From an uncultured Aquimarina sp. (GTDB taxonomy: Bacteria; Bacteroidota; Bacteroidia; Flavobacteriales; Flavobacteriaceae): a stretch of DNA of 64,000 nucleotides. The position numbers were made by a program, and so were the translations under genes. The notes beneath the pieces were generated by a model that was not told the origin of the DNA, ran no database searches, and saw only the letters and a program-made list of their open reading frames with translations. The stretch covers positions 496,001 through 560,000 of the forward strand of contig CANLEM010000001.1 of the NCBI GenBank assembly GCA_947489685.1, written 5' to 3'. This document shows, piece after piece, positions 17,395 to 26,173 of this stretch (within the stretch, counting starts at the first letter, position 1; every line of letters starts with the position of its first letter).

Positions 17395-18589
17395 AACTTA
17401 AATTAATGGTTATTTCAAAACTTGATGTATTCTTTTTATCTACCCCATAATTAATAATGGTTACCATATCTACAAAGTCTAATTTTTCAATGGTATTAAG
17501 CCAAGCTGTAAAATCTGCTTTGTCTATTGAATTTCCTGTTACAGAAATTAAGTTTTCTTTTAGAAGAATTGGTTTATCATTACGTATCGTTTTAGAAATA
17601 GGTTGATATGCTAAAGCAGTAAGTACAACAGTTGTTGGTTGTGACTGTATAATCTGATCGATATAGAATGAACTTTTAGAAAACCCTGTGGTTAAGATGC
17701 TATTAACGATTGCTTCTTTTGTATTAATGATAGCTTGTTGTTTCTGAATACTTTCTTTTTGAGTGGTGTAGACATGGATTTCTTCCTGTAATCCCTGCCA
17801 TTTCTTATATTTTGAGTTAAATACGAAGAAATTAATTAATAAAGTAATCAATAAAAACCCAATACCATATTGTAGTGTTTTCTTAAAAAAATTGGTTTCT
17901 TTTAATTCATTTTCCAATTGCAGGTTTTTTTCATCAATATTACCCGTAATAATTGTTTCGTTAGAAAATGAATTTAAAACTGTAGCTAGTGGAAGGCTAT
18001 GGGTGTTATCCACCGAAAAATTTTCGATGTTGTATGTTGCTTGAGTGTTAACGTCTTTTTGATCGATAGCCAAAACACTTCCGCCTTCTACTCGAAATAC
18101 TGATGTGTAACTCAAAATGTCTTGATCGCCCAGATATGGTAACAATGCAGCGATCTTAAGATTCCCTAAAGAGATTTCGGTAATATTAATTTCAGCATTC
18201 TTATAACTGGTTAGTATATTATCTACATACTGTTTTCTGCAAACTGCTATAAAAGACTTAGCTGGTGTTTTTAAAATTTGATAATAAAAATCATCAAGAT
18301 TTAGGTTTGGAAATCCTTCGGATAAAATTTCGTTGTCTGTGCCTGTTATAGATACTTCTTTTGTAAGCACATTATCATCTGTAATAACAAGACTTGTTGT
18401 ATGCGTTGTTTTTACATATTCGACAATATCTCCATAAGCTTCGGTAATGAAACTTTGAGCAATGTCAAGTTCATCATTTTTATATTGTATTTCTAAACCT
18501 AAAATCAATACATTGCCTTCTTTCTCAGAGTGTTCTAGAGCAAGTAACGTTTTTCCAATAGGATTATATGACGATAGCTTAGTTAACAT
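17378..18589 (-). CDS. GspL / PilM-PilN-type inner-membrane platform protein
   Basis: A 403-residue protein combining a cytoplasmic PilM/actin-like region (about residues 1-230, much decayed; ALEHSEKEGNVLILGLEI and ITEISLGNLKIAALL are recognisable phrases) with one membrane helix (about 238-258, TLQYGIGFLLITLLINFFVF). A periplasmic coiled coil follows (about 260-300), then a small ferredoxin-like PilN domain (about 310-400, ENLISVTGNSIDKADFTAWL). This fused layout equals GspL of type II secretion. It connects the ATPase to the periplasmic ring. Its start codon shares a base with the end of the secretin gene, and it is followed by the PilO/GspM partner with a 17-base overlap. Confidence 0.8.
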   Translation of the reverse strand: MLTKLSSYNPIGKTLLALEHSEKEGNVLILGLEIQYKNDELDIAQSFITEAYGDIVEYVKTTHTTSLVITDDNVLTKEVSITGTDNEILSEGFPNLNLDDFYYQILKTPAKSFIAVCRKQYVDNILTSYKNAEINITEISLGNLKIAALLPYLGDQDILSYTSVFRVEGGSVLAIDQKDVNTQATYNIENFSVDNTHSLPLATVLNSFSNETIITGNIDEKNLQLENELKETNFFKKTLQYGIGFLLITLLINFFVFNSKYKKWQGLQEEIHVYTTQKESIQKQQAIINTKEAIVNSILTTGFSKSSFYIDQIIQSQPTTVVLTALAYQPISKTIRNDKPILLKENLISVTGNSIDKADFTAWLNTIEKLDFVDMVTIINYGVDKKNTSSFEITINLSYDTAK

Positions 18590-20808
18590 TAATAGAATAC
18601 AGTTGGTTTAATAATTACATTCAACTTTCTTTTAGAATCTTCTCGTGTTCGTTTACTAAATAACCATTTAATAATCGGAATTCTTGCTAATATTGGAACA
18701 CCTGATCCCGAATCATTTTTTACCTTTCGCTCAATACCTCCCAATATGGCAACATCATTTGCTTGCATACGCATGATAGATGAGAATCGTCTGCTATTGA
18801 TATCTGGCGGAGCGTCTTCTGCAATACGCTCTCCACTAAAATTAGATTGAATTACTTGGATATCCAGCGTGATTTGCCCATCTCCTGATACAAATGGTTT
18901 AAATTCTAATGCTAATTCTGCGTCGATAGGTTGATAGTTTACAATCTCTGAAGTTTGAGGATTTTGAGAACCAAAAATATTTTGACTGGTTACGGCATAA
19001 TAGGTAGTTTGACCACTCGATAAATAAGCTTTATGCCCATTTAAAGTACTTAACTTTGGAGTAGATAAAATTTTGACATTACCATTGGTTTCCATGGCCT
19101 TTATATCTAGATAAAAATTAGGAACTACATTACCCAGATTTAAGGACCCAAAGCCATCAAATCCACCTATAATACGATTTACAGTTTGGGCTCCTAATGT
19201 AATATTGGCATTAGGAAAAGCAACCCCTTGATCATTAACAGGTTCTTTGCCTAATCCAAATTCTACTCCTGTTTCTACCGTAGCCGATCTATTAACTTCT
19301 AGAATCATCACTTCGATAAGTATGAGTGGAACAGGTTTGTCTATGTATTTTATGAATTTTTTGAATTTTTCTACTCGTATACCCGAACCACTAACAACAA
19401 AACTGTTTAATTCGGTGTCGATTTTAATATCCAGGCCTTCGGTAATACTTGCAGGAAATATATCCGAAATTGATCCGGCATCTGTATTTTGTGAAGTGTT
19501 ATTTCGAGAAAACGCATTATTCGCACCTGGTCTATTTCTAGAATTGATGGTGTTCTGATTTAATCCCCCATTGGCGCCATTATTACCAAAGAAATTTGTT
19601 CCTCCGGTAGCAAAATTATTGTTTCCAAAACTACTGCCACCGATGCCTCCCGAAGGATTAGCATCTCCTAACATTGCGATCGAACGATGCATCATCTGTA
19701 TCAACTCAATTTTTTTAACAGAAAGTTGATTCTCTGTGCCAAAATAATAGACCTCTCCTTCTTTCTTGAACGTAAAATTGCTTGAATTGTCTACAGGAGG
19801 ATTGTTTTGAAAATTCTGAGAATTGGTATTATTGTTGCCTTGATTGTTACGATTTGCACTATTTGCTGGACTCGAGCTAGAAGCGTTGCTTTCAAAGATT
19901 TTAACTAATAAATCATCAAAACTTATGGCTTCTGCTTTTACGGTAACAGTGCCTGCATTTTCTAAAGGCGAAGCTGTAAATACATCCAAATTAAGATCTT
20001 CGGTAATGTTATAGATCACATCCGAAATCGGGGTGTTTTTAAGATCTACAGAAATCGTTTTATGGATAGAATCAATAACTTTATAGTAGAAATTATTTCG
20101 ATTTCTTCTTGGCCTGCCGGTACTATTTGGATCTCCGTTTCCTGGTATGGATTCAAACTCATAAAAACCATCTCGGGTTTTATTAAAATCTAGATTATTT
20201 GCTTCTGCCAGTTTTCTTAAAGCAAGATCGATAGGAACATCAGCAATAAATAAAGTAATAGCCTTGGTGTTTAACTCTGGTGCGTACAGTAAGTTTTTGC
20301 CAGATATCTCGGTAATTTTTCGAACTACTTTTGGCAAAGGATCATTATTAAAATCTGTAGTCAAGGTTTCTAGCGTAACATCGTATGTAGCTATTATGTC
20401 TTTTTCAATAGGAATTTGTGCCGGCGGTATATATTTGCGTATAGATAATATATTGCCCGTAAAGTCTATGTCTAATTGATATTCTTTAACCAAAAAGACT
20501 AATAAGTCTAATACAGATACATCATTAAATCCATTAATAATATTTATGGAGTTTAACTCTTCAGAGATGTTAATATTAACTTGGTGCGCTTGAGAAATAG
20601 CTCTTAAAAAATTAAGTAAACTGGTGTTAGAAATATTTACGTTTACTTTTTGGGATAATGCGGGAATATCTACGCTACGTAACTGTAACTTATTTTCTAT
20701 AGTGGCTATTCGGGTATTTTCATTAGGTTGGTTTGATGTACCATCCTGAGCAAAGGATACCATTACGATACCTAAGATGAAATAAACAAGTAGTATATTT
20801 TTTTTCAT
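18589..20808 (-). CDS. gspD: Type II secretion / type IV pilus secretin
   Basis: A 739-residue outer-membrane channel subunit. The start at 20808 (MKKNILLVYF) gives a signal peptide ending near SFAQD; an upstream ATG (20829) adds seven residues. An STN-like/N0 domain (about 35-125) and further N-domains (about 145-300) precede the secretin core (about 490-735), which ends in VPILARIPIIKWLFSKR and LNVIIKPTVFY. The core holds the conserved VPLILIEVMILEV strand and KILSTPKLSTLNGHKA. Two Asn/Gly/Ser-rich, probably disordered inserts (about 308-345 and 384-445) interrupt the region between N-domains and core; they are unusual for the family. It lies 33 bases downstream of gspE. Confidence 0.94.
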   Translation of the reverse strand: MKKNILLVYFILGIVMVSFAQDGTSNQPNENTRIATIENKLQLRSVDIPALSQKVNVNISNTSLLNFLRAISQAHQVNINISEELNSINIINGFNDVSVLDLLVFLVKEYQLDIDFTGNILSIRKYIPPAQIPIEKDIIATYDVTLETLTTDFNNDPLPKVVRKITEISGKNLLYAPELNTKAITLFIADVPIDLALRKLAEANNLDFNKTRDGFYEFESIPGNGDPNSTGRPRRNRNNFYYKVIDSIHKTISVDLKNTPISDVIYNITEDLNLDVFTASPLENAGTVTVKAEAISFDDLLVKIFESNASSSSPANSANRNNQGNNNTNSQNFQNNPPVDNSSNFTFKKEGEVYYFGTENQLSVKKIELIQMMHRSIAMLGDANPSGGIGGSSFGNNNFATGGTNFFGNNGANGGLNQNTINSRNRPGANNAFSRNNTSQNTDAGSISDIFPASITEGLDIKIDTELNSFVVSGSGIRVEKFKKFIKYIDKPVPLILIEVMILEVNRSATVETGVEFGLGKEPVNDQGVAFPNANITLGAQTVNRIIGGFDGFGSLNLGNVVPNFYLDIKAMETNGNVKILSTPKLSTLNGHKAYLSSGQTTYYAVTSQNIFGSQNPQTSEIVNYQPIDAELALEFKPFVSGDGQITLDIQVIQSNFSGERIAEDAPPDINSRRFSSIMRMQANDVAILGGIERKVKNDSGSGVPILARIPIIKWLFSKRTREDSKRKLNVIIKPTVFY

Positions 20809-20841
20809 TTGCTTTTTATTGTTTTTCAAAGATCACACCGG

Positions 20842-22254
20842 TTAATTACTTGCTAGTAATGCATATACTTCTTCTACAGAGGTGTGTCCTTCGATTACTA
20901 AACGCAATGCGTTGGATTTTAGGGTTTTAATATTTTGTGAGGCAATATAATTGTCAATTTGTAATTCGTTATGCCTAATCGTTGTTTCTAATTCTTTGGT
21001 TATAGGTAATATTTCATAAATTGCTTTTCGACCTAAATATCCTGTTTGGTAACAGTGATTACAACCTGTGGCGACATAATGTCTTTTTAACACTTCAGGA
21101 ATCTCAAAACCTAAAGGAAAATCTGATATTTGAGAATCTTTTTCTTGCTTACAATGCGGGCATAATTTCCGTACCAATCGTTGAGCGATACTCATGGTTA
21201 ATGTACTAGCCAATAAGAAAGAAGGGACATTCATATCAATAAGTCGTGAAATAGTAGCCCAAGCCGAATTGGTATGAATGGTAGATAATACCAAATGACC
21301 AGTTAAAGCAGCTTTAATGGCCATGTTTGCGGTTTTATCATCTCGTATTTCGCCTACCATTATAACATCTGGATCCTGACGTAAAAAAGCTCTTAATGCT
21401 GCAGGAAAATCAAACTCGATATCTTCTCGTAGCTGTACCTGGTTTACGCCTTCTAATGTATATTCTATTGGATCTTCAATAGTGAGGATGTTAGAAACTT
21501 CTTTATTGAGTTCTTTAAGTGTAGCGTATAATGTTGTGGTTTTACCAGAACCTGTTGGTCCTGATATCAAAATAATACCTTGGGGTTTCCTAACAGCTTC
21601 GCGGTATAACTCTAATTCATCTTCGGTAAATCCAAGGTCATTTAGTTGCACCTCTTGTGTATCTCTGTTTAATAGTCGAAGTACAATTTTCTCTCCATAT
21701 AAAGTAGGCATCGTAGATACTCTAATATCAAACTCTTCGGACCCATTCTTAAACGTAATCCGACCATCTTGTGCCAATCTTTTTTGGGAGATATCCAAGC
21801 CGGATTGTATTTTGATCTGATTTACCAATTGAGGAAATTCCTTCTTGGTAATGGTATACATCTCTTTTAATTTCCCATCTAACCTAAACCTAACCCTACA
21901 AAATTTTTCATAAGGCTCCATATGGATATCACTACTCCCAAAATCTTTGGCGGTTGCAATTAATTTTTGCAAAAAATTATCTTCATAATGTAATTGCTCT
22001 TGCTTTACATTGGCCTTTCGGTAATTAAGAGTTAAATAAGATTGTAAATTATCAGGTGTTTCCGAAATCAGAATAATATTTTGATTAAGGATAATTGATA
22101 ATTCTTTTTGCAAGCTTTTTATACTGTTTGAGTCAGTTTTAAAATGGATGGTATCTTTATCTCTATGTACAGGAATCACTCTATAATGAAATGCCTGATT
22201 AGAGGTGATAATCTGTTTTAGGTCAACGGGTATGTCAAAAATTTCATTACTCAT
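20842..22254 (-). CDS. gspE: Type II secretion assembly ATPase
   Basis: A 470-residue GspE/PilB-family hexameric ATPase that powers pseudopilus assembly at the cytoplasmic side of the inner membrane. An N-terminal domain (about 1-100) is followed by the N2 region DFGSSDIHMEPYEK. The Walker A is GPTGSGKTTT, the Asp box is NILTIEDPIEY, the Walker B is DPDVIMVGEIRD, and the His box is TGHLVLSTIHTN. A zinc-binding CPHC ... CNHC pair is near residues 367-405, typical of assembly rather than retraction ATPases. The length is somewhat short for GspE. Its start codon touches the stop of the peptidase gene. No second (PilT) ATPase is in the cluster. Confidence 0.95.
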   Translation of the reverse strand: MSNEIFDIPVDLKQIITSNQAFHYRVIPVHRDKDTIHFKTDSNSIKSLQKELSIILNQNIILISETPDNLQSYLTLNYRKANVKQEQLHYEDNFLQKLIATAKDFGSSDIHMEPYEKFCRVRFRLDGKLKEMYTITKKEFPQLVNQIKIQSGLDISQKRLAQDGRITFKNGSEEFDIRVSTMPTLYGEKIVLRLLNRDTQEVQLNDLGFTEDELELYREAVRKPQGIILISGPTGSGKTTTLYATLKELNKEVSNILTIEDPIEYTLEGVNQVQLREDIEFDFPAALRAFLRQDPDVIMVGEIRDDKTANMAIKAALTGHLVLSTIHTNSAWATISRLIDMNVPSFLLASTLTMSIAQRLVRKLCPHCKQEKDSQISDFPLGFEIPEVLKRHYVATGCNHCYQTGYLGRKAIYEILPITKELETTIRHNELQIDNYIASQNIKTLKSNALRLVIEGHTSVEEVYALLASN

Positions 22255-22736
22255 TATATCAGATATAAATTAGTGGCATTTGTTAACCAATTTGTTATAA
22301 AAACTAGTATTAAAAATAGTGCCATATAACCTGCAAGTGGTATAGTATTATGTGCACTTTTGTTCTTAAATGTTAACCAAAGAAATAAGGAAAAGAACAA
22401 AGAGAATACAAAAATCACGATAAAAGTAAACGTAGGAAAAGCCGCTGCAAGAGCCAGAAAAAACAATGCGTCACCGATACCAAAAACCTCCTTAAAAAAA
22501 GATTTTTTAATTTTTAAAATAGCATAAAGATATAATATAGAAATGATCGCAAAAATTATCCCCACATTCATCATAATAGCATTTAGAAAATGTATCTGAA
22601 GGACATTGGAATAGTGCAAAACACCTAGCAGTACGATCAATAATGGTATTAAAAACCAATATACTGCTCTACTTTTAAGGTCTTGGTATGCAACCCATCC
22701 CAGGTTTATAACGATAAGTCCTTTCAAAATCAACAT
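22254..22736 (-). CDS. Short A24-family prepilin peptidase
   Basis: A 160-residue, very hydrophobic protein with about five to six membrane helices. The two catalytic aspartates of type IV prepilin peptidases are visible: Asp in YQDLKSRAVYWFLIP (helix 1 loop, about residue 19) and Asp in the GxGD motif FGIGDALFF (about residue 88). It lacks the N-terminal methyltransferase part with its CxxC pairs found in full PilD/GspO (about 250-290 residues), so it should cleave but may not methylate pseudopilins, as in other short A24 enzymes. It sits 1 base after the GspG-like pilin gene and touches gspE. Confidence 0.85.
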   Translation of the reverse strand: MLILKGLIVINLGWVAYQDLKSRAVYWFLIPLLIVLLGVLHYSNVLQIHFLNAIMMNVGIIFAIISILYLYAILKIKKSFFKEVFGIGDALFFLALAAAFPTFTFIVIFVFSLFFSLFLWLTFKNKSAHNTIPLAGYMALFLILVFITNWLTNATNLYLI

Positions 22737-22737
22737 T

Positions 22738-23145
22738 TTAGTCTTTTACAATTTGCTTAGGACTTCCTTTTTCATCAATCTCCCATACGTTAAAAACCCC
22801 ATCTCCATCAAAATCTACGACGGCGGTAGCTCTGGCTTTAAAATTAGAAACAGAAGCTTCTATGATTTCATAGCTATAGTTGGCAGTACCACCACTTTTA
22901 ACGGTTGTAGGTGCTTCGTAATTTATTTCGGTGAAATCAACAGAATATTTGGAGTTCAAATACCGGTATTGGGTCTCCATGTTACTAATAGTCTTCAATT
23001 GTATTTTGGCCTCTTGCGCTTTTGTTTGGGCAATTAAAGGCAAAAAGTTAGGTAGCGCAATCAATAATAAAATTCCGATTATGGCTAATACCAATAACAT
23101 TTCCTGAAGATTAAAAGCCTTAAGCTTATAGATCTTAGCATTCAT
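22738..23145 (-). CDS. gspG: Major pseudopilin, GspG-like type IV pilin
   Basis: A 135-residue pilin-like protein. The leader MNAKIYKLKA is followed by FNLQEMLLVLAIIGILLLIA with Glu at +5. The predicted cleavage site is Ala/Phe. The C-terminal part holds an acidic loop DFDGDGVFNVW (about 113-123) that resembles the calcium site of GspG major pseudopilins. It is the first gene of the 13-gene operon, which suits the need for many copies. A TATTTTTG box lies 37 bases upstream. The extended spacing to the globular domain and the length fit GspG better than pilA, but a thin pilus cannot be excluded. Confidence 0.85.
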   Translation of the reverse strand: MNAKIYKLKAFNLQEMLLVLAIIGILLLIALPNFLPLIAQTKAQEAKIQLKTISNMETQYRYLNSKYSVDFTEINYEAPTTVKSGGTANYSYEIIEASVSNFKARATAVVDFDGDGVFNVWEIDEKGSPKQIVKD

Positions 23146-23473
23146 AACTAGTGTTTTAATAAATTTAGGAGGAGACAGTTGACAAAAATATACTTTTTTG
23201 GTTTACTAAAGGTTGCGTTTCTAGGACAAATGTTACCCCAAATTTTAGGATTTTTTTAAAAACCCTTTGTTTTTGATGCTTTCGAAAGATCCAAATACAC
23301 AAAAAAACTAATGATTTTGTAGTATTGTTCTGGAAATCTGAGAGATTTGTATTCAAAATAAGAAAATATACAAGTAATGATGACCTATTTTTTATTGTTA
23401 GAATTTAAGTTTTTATTGATTTCTTCATTTTCGTATTAAATTGTACATTAGCCAAACCTCAAAATCTATAGTT
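23146..23473. other. Divergent intergenic region between gspG and the HupE-like gene
   Basis: About 330 AT-rich bases separate the divergent genes. Apart from the TATTTTTG box for gspG at 23183-23190, I see no strong structure. A frame on the minus strand at 23165-23356 has no signal, motif or gene-like composition, and I do not call it. Confidence 0.4.
23183..23190 (-). promoter_or_regulatory. Candidate -7 box of the secretion operon promoter
   Basis: Read on the minus strand this is TATTTTTG, matching the Bacteroidota -7 consensus TAnnTTTG, 37 bases before the gspG start. No clear -33 TTTG is seen at the usual distance, so confidence is moderate. Confidence 0.45.
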
Positions 23474-24055
23474 ATGTCAGAATTTTGGTTTAACATACGT
23501 CTCGCCTTTAAACATGTGCTGGATTTAAATGCATATGATCACATACTGTTTTTTGTATTATTAACTTTGGTTTATAATGCTAATCACTGGAAACGAGTGT
23601 TGGCATTGGTAACAATATTTACTCTAGGACACACCATTTCGATGTTTCTGGTTTCTTATGATGTAGTTTCGGTAAATAGAAATCTGGTAGAGTTTCTTAT
23701 TCTTGTAACCATATTGGCAACAGGTATATATAATGTATTGACAGCAAGTAAATCTCCATCAAATAATAAAATCAATATTTTTTATGTAGTTACCTTGGTT
23801 TTTGGAATAATACATGGTTTAGGCTTTTCTAGTTTCTTTGCCATGAGTGGTGGATTTGGGTCTAAAATTTTAAGCATCATAGGGTTCTCATTAGGGGTAG
23901 AGGCAGCCCAGATATTGGTTGTGTTAATTGTGTTTGTTATAAGTTTTATCGCATTAACGGTATTAAGATTTTCAAAACGAGATTGGGTTCTTGTCGTATC
24001 TTCTATAGTAATAGGGATGGTTATCCCGATGCTAATTGCGAACAAGATATGGTAA
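23474..24055 (+). CDS. HupE/UreJ-family membrane protein
   Basis: A 193-residue inner-membrane protein with about six helices. Conserved intramembrane histidine motifs of the HupE/UreJ_2 group are visible: FKHVLDLNAYDHILFF near the start, TLGHTISMF at about 50-58, and GIIHGLGFSSFFA at about 108-120. I chose ATG 23474 (MSEFWFNI) because homologous motifs begin right there; the frame extends 33 bases upstream. Family members are linked to nickel or cobalt handling in some bacteria, but Bacteroidota members are mostly unassigned and no hydrogenase or urease genes are present in this window. Metal transport is therefore only a possibility. Confidence 0.85.
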   Translation: MSEFWFNIRLAFKHVLDLNAYDHILFFVLLTLVYNANHWKRVLALVTIFTLGHTISMFLVSYDVVSVNRNLVEFLILVTILATGIYNVLTASKSPSNNKINIFYVVTLVFGIIHGLGFSSFFAMSGGFGSKILSIIGFSLGVEAAQILVVLIVFVISFIALTVLRFSKRDWVLVVSSIVIGMVIPMLIANKIW

Positions 24056-24141
24056 TTAAGTGCGTTTTTGGGTTGTATTTGCCACATGGTAATAATATAT
24101 TCGTACTTTGATTGTTATGATAACATTAGCCGATCTACCCT

Positions 24142-24573
24142 ATGTCTAAAAAAAAGCAGCTTAAATACGATAAAGCCTATTTGCGAATAGCACGAGAATG
24201 GGGTAAATTATCTCACTGCGAAAGAAAAAAAGTTGGTGCGGTTATTGTAAAAGATAGAATGATCATCTCTGATGGGTTTAATGGTACTCCAACGGGTTTC
24301 GAAAATCCATGCGAAGATGAAGAAGGATATACAAAGTGGTATGTGTTGCATGCAGAAGCTAATGCGATCTCTAAGGTTGCATCTTCAACTCAGTCGTGTA
24401 AAGGAGCAACGCTCTATATTACATTATCACCATGTAAAGAGTGTAGTAAATTGATTCATCAAGCCGGGATAAAACGGATTGTGTATCAAGTAGGATATAA
24501 AGATAACTCTGGGATTAAATTTCTTGAAAAAGCCGGAGTAGAAATAGAACAGATTACGGATTTAGACGATTAA
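24142..24573 (+). CDS. dCMP deaminase family protein
   Basis: A 143-residue cytosolic zinc enzyme of the cytidine/deoxycytidylate deaminase fold. Zinc ligands and the catalytic Glu are visible as HAE (His70, Glu72) and PCKEC (Cys98, Cys101). The longer loop FNGTPTGFENPCEDEEG before the HAE motif is typical of dCMP deaminases (ComEB-like). It converts dCMP to dUMP and so feeds dTMP synthesis. The stop codon overlaps the ATG of the following S41 protease (TAATG), which indicates cotranscription. Ribonucleotide reductase and dGTPase genes are found a few kb downstream, so several dNTP-pool genes lie in this region. Confidence 0.92.
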   Translation: MSKKKQLKYDKAYLRIAREWGKLSHCERKKVGAVIVKDRMIISDGFNGTPTGFENPCEDEEGYTKWYVLHAEANAISKVASSTQSCKGATLYITLSPCKECSKLIHQAGIKRIVYQVGYKDNSGIKFLEKAGVEIEQITDLDD

Positions 24574-26156
24574 TGGGATATTCAAAAAAATATTTACCCC
24601 TGTTTTTAGGATTGGCAATAGGAGCTGGAGTTTTTTTAGGTAGTAAATTGGATTTTAGCAATCCTTCTGCGAAGTTATTTTCGTCTAATGCCAAAAAAGA
24701 AAAACTAAATCGTCTTATTGATTATATCGATTATGAATATGTCGATGAAATTAACACCGATAGTATTGTAGATGTTACGGTCAATAGTATTCTCGAAAAT
24801 CTAGATCCACACTCAGTATATATTCCGCCAGAAGAGCTCGAAGGGATTACAGAAAGTATGCAGGGAGATTTTATTGGGATCGGAGTTACATATTATTCCT
24901 ATAGAGATACGATATCAGTTATAAATACCATTAAAGGAGGACCTAGCGAAAAATCTGGAATTAAAGCTGGTGATAGAATTTTAATGGCCGATAATGATAC
25001 TTTGTTTGGAGAAAGTTTATTAAGAGATAGGCTTGCAGATAGACTAAAGGGTGAGTTAAATAGTCAAGTACAACTCAAAGTTTTTCGTAGGGGTACTGGA
25101 GTATTTGATGTAATGGTAAAAAGAGGTAGGGTTCCTTTAAAAAGTGTGGATGCTTCTTATCTTATCAATAATAAACTGGGGTATATCAAAATCAATCGAT
25201 TTGCCGAAACGACGTATAAAGAGTTCAAAAGAGCTTTGGATTCTTTAAAAAATGAAGGAGCGCAAAGTATGGTTGTTGATTTACGTGATAATGGAGGTGG
25301 TTTTATAGCGCCTGCTCTAAGGATGGCTGATGAGTTTCTTAAAGACGATGTGTTGATCATGTTTACCAAAAATAAAAAAGGAGCTATAGAGAATAATTTT
25401 GCAACAAATAAAGGAGATTTTGAAGAAGGAAAGGTATACGTACTGATTAATGAAAACTCAGCTTCTGCGAGTGAGATTTTTGCCGGTGCCATTCAAGATA
25501 ATGATAGAGGTGTCATTGTAGGAAGACGGTCATACGGAAAAGGATTGGTGCAAAGAGAAATGGCTTTAGGAGATGGTAGTGCTGTGCGATTAACCATTTC
25601 TAGATATTATACGCCAACAGGTAGGTCTATTCAAAAACCATATGCAAACGGAAATAAAGAGTACTTTAATGAATATTTAGAGCGTTATAAAAATGGCGAA
25701 ATGCTTAGCGCAGATAGTATTCAGGTAGCAGATTCATTAAAATTTAAAACCCCTGCTGGTAAAACGGTATATGGAGGTGGTGGCATTATTCCTGATATTT
25801 TTGTTAGTAAAGATACTACAAGGGTCGGAGAAACGTTAGACTATTTGTTGCGCTCTGGTCGAATGGGTCGATATGTATTCGAAGAACTAGATAAGAAAAG
25901 AGTGTTTTATAATGATTTATCTAAAGAGAAATTTGAGAAAGAAATTACAATTACGGATGATTTTGCAGAAGGTTTTATGAAATATGCCCGAAGAATAGGT
26001 GTCGAAATAGAACTAAAAAACTATCTAGAACAATTAAAGAAATATTTAAAAGCCACTATGGCACAACAATTATTTGGTACGAACGCTTTTGAAAGAATTA
26101 TAAACGAAGATGATGCTATGGTTAAAAAAGTATTGTCGTTGTCAGAAAATAAGTAA
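24573..26156 (+). CDS. S41-family C-terminal processing protease (CtpA-like)
   Basis: A 527-residue periplasmic serine protease anchored by an N-terminal membrane segment or uncleaved signal (about residues 7-24). A PDZ domain (about 95-185, with IKAGDRIL) is followed by the tail-specific protease domain. The Ser/Lys dyad is visible as SASASE (Ser298) and YGKGLVQ (Lys323), with the same 25-residue spacing as in E. coli Prc. The substrate-cradling phrase VVDLRDNGGG is at 234-243. Such enzymes trim or degrade envelope proteins from the C-terminus. It is translationally coupled to the dCMP deaminase gene, an association common in Flavobacteriaceae but without an obvious functional reason. A small membrane-protein gene follows after 17 bases. 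Confidence 0.95.
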   Translation: MGYSKKYLPLFLGLAIGAGVFLGSKLDFSNPSAKLFSSNAKKEKLNRLIDYIDYEYVDEINTDSIVDVTVNSILENLDPHSVYIPPEELEGITESMQGDFIGIGVTYYSYRDTISVINTIKGGPSEKSGIKAGDRILMADNDTLFGESLLRDRLADRLKGELNSQVQLKVFRRGTGVFDVMVKRGRVPLKSVDASYLINNKLGYIKINRFAETTYKEFKRALDSLKNEGAQSMVVDLRDNGGGFIAPALRMADEFLKDDVLIMFTKNKKGAIENNFATNKGDFEEGKVYVLINENSASASEIFAGAIQDNDRGVIVGRRSYGKGLVQREMALGDGSAVRLTISRYYTPTGRSIQKPYANGNKEYFNEYLERYKNGEMLSADSIQVADSLKFKTPAGKTVYGGGGIIPDIFVSKDTTRVGETLDYLLRSGRMGRYVFEELDKKRVFYNDLSKEKFEKEITITDDFAEGFMKYARRIGVEIELKNYLEQLKKYLKATMAQQLFGTNAFERIINEDDAMVKKVLSLSENK

Positions 26157-26173
26157 TTTAGAGACCCTCAAAT

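Noticed and set aside
23165-23356. Minus-strand open frame of 63 codons between gspG and the HupE-like gene
   Set aside because: It has no signal, motif or good start context, lies in AT-rich promoter DNA, and contains the likely gspG promoter box.
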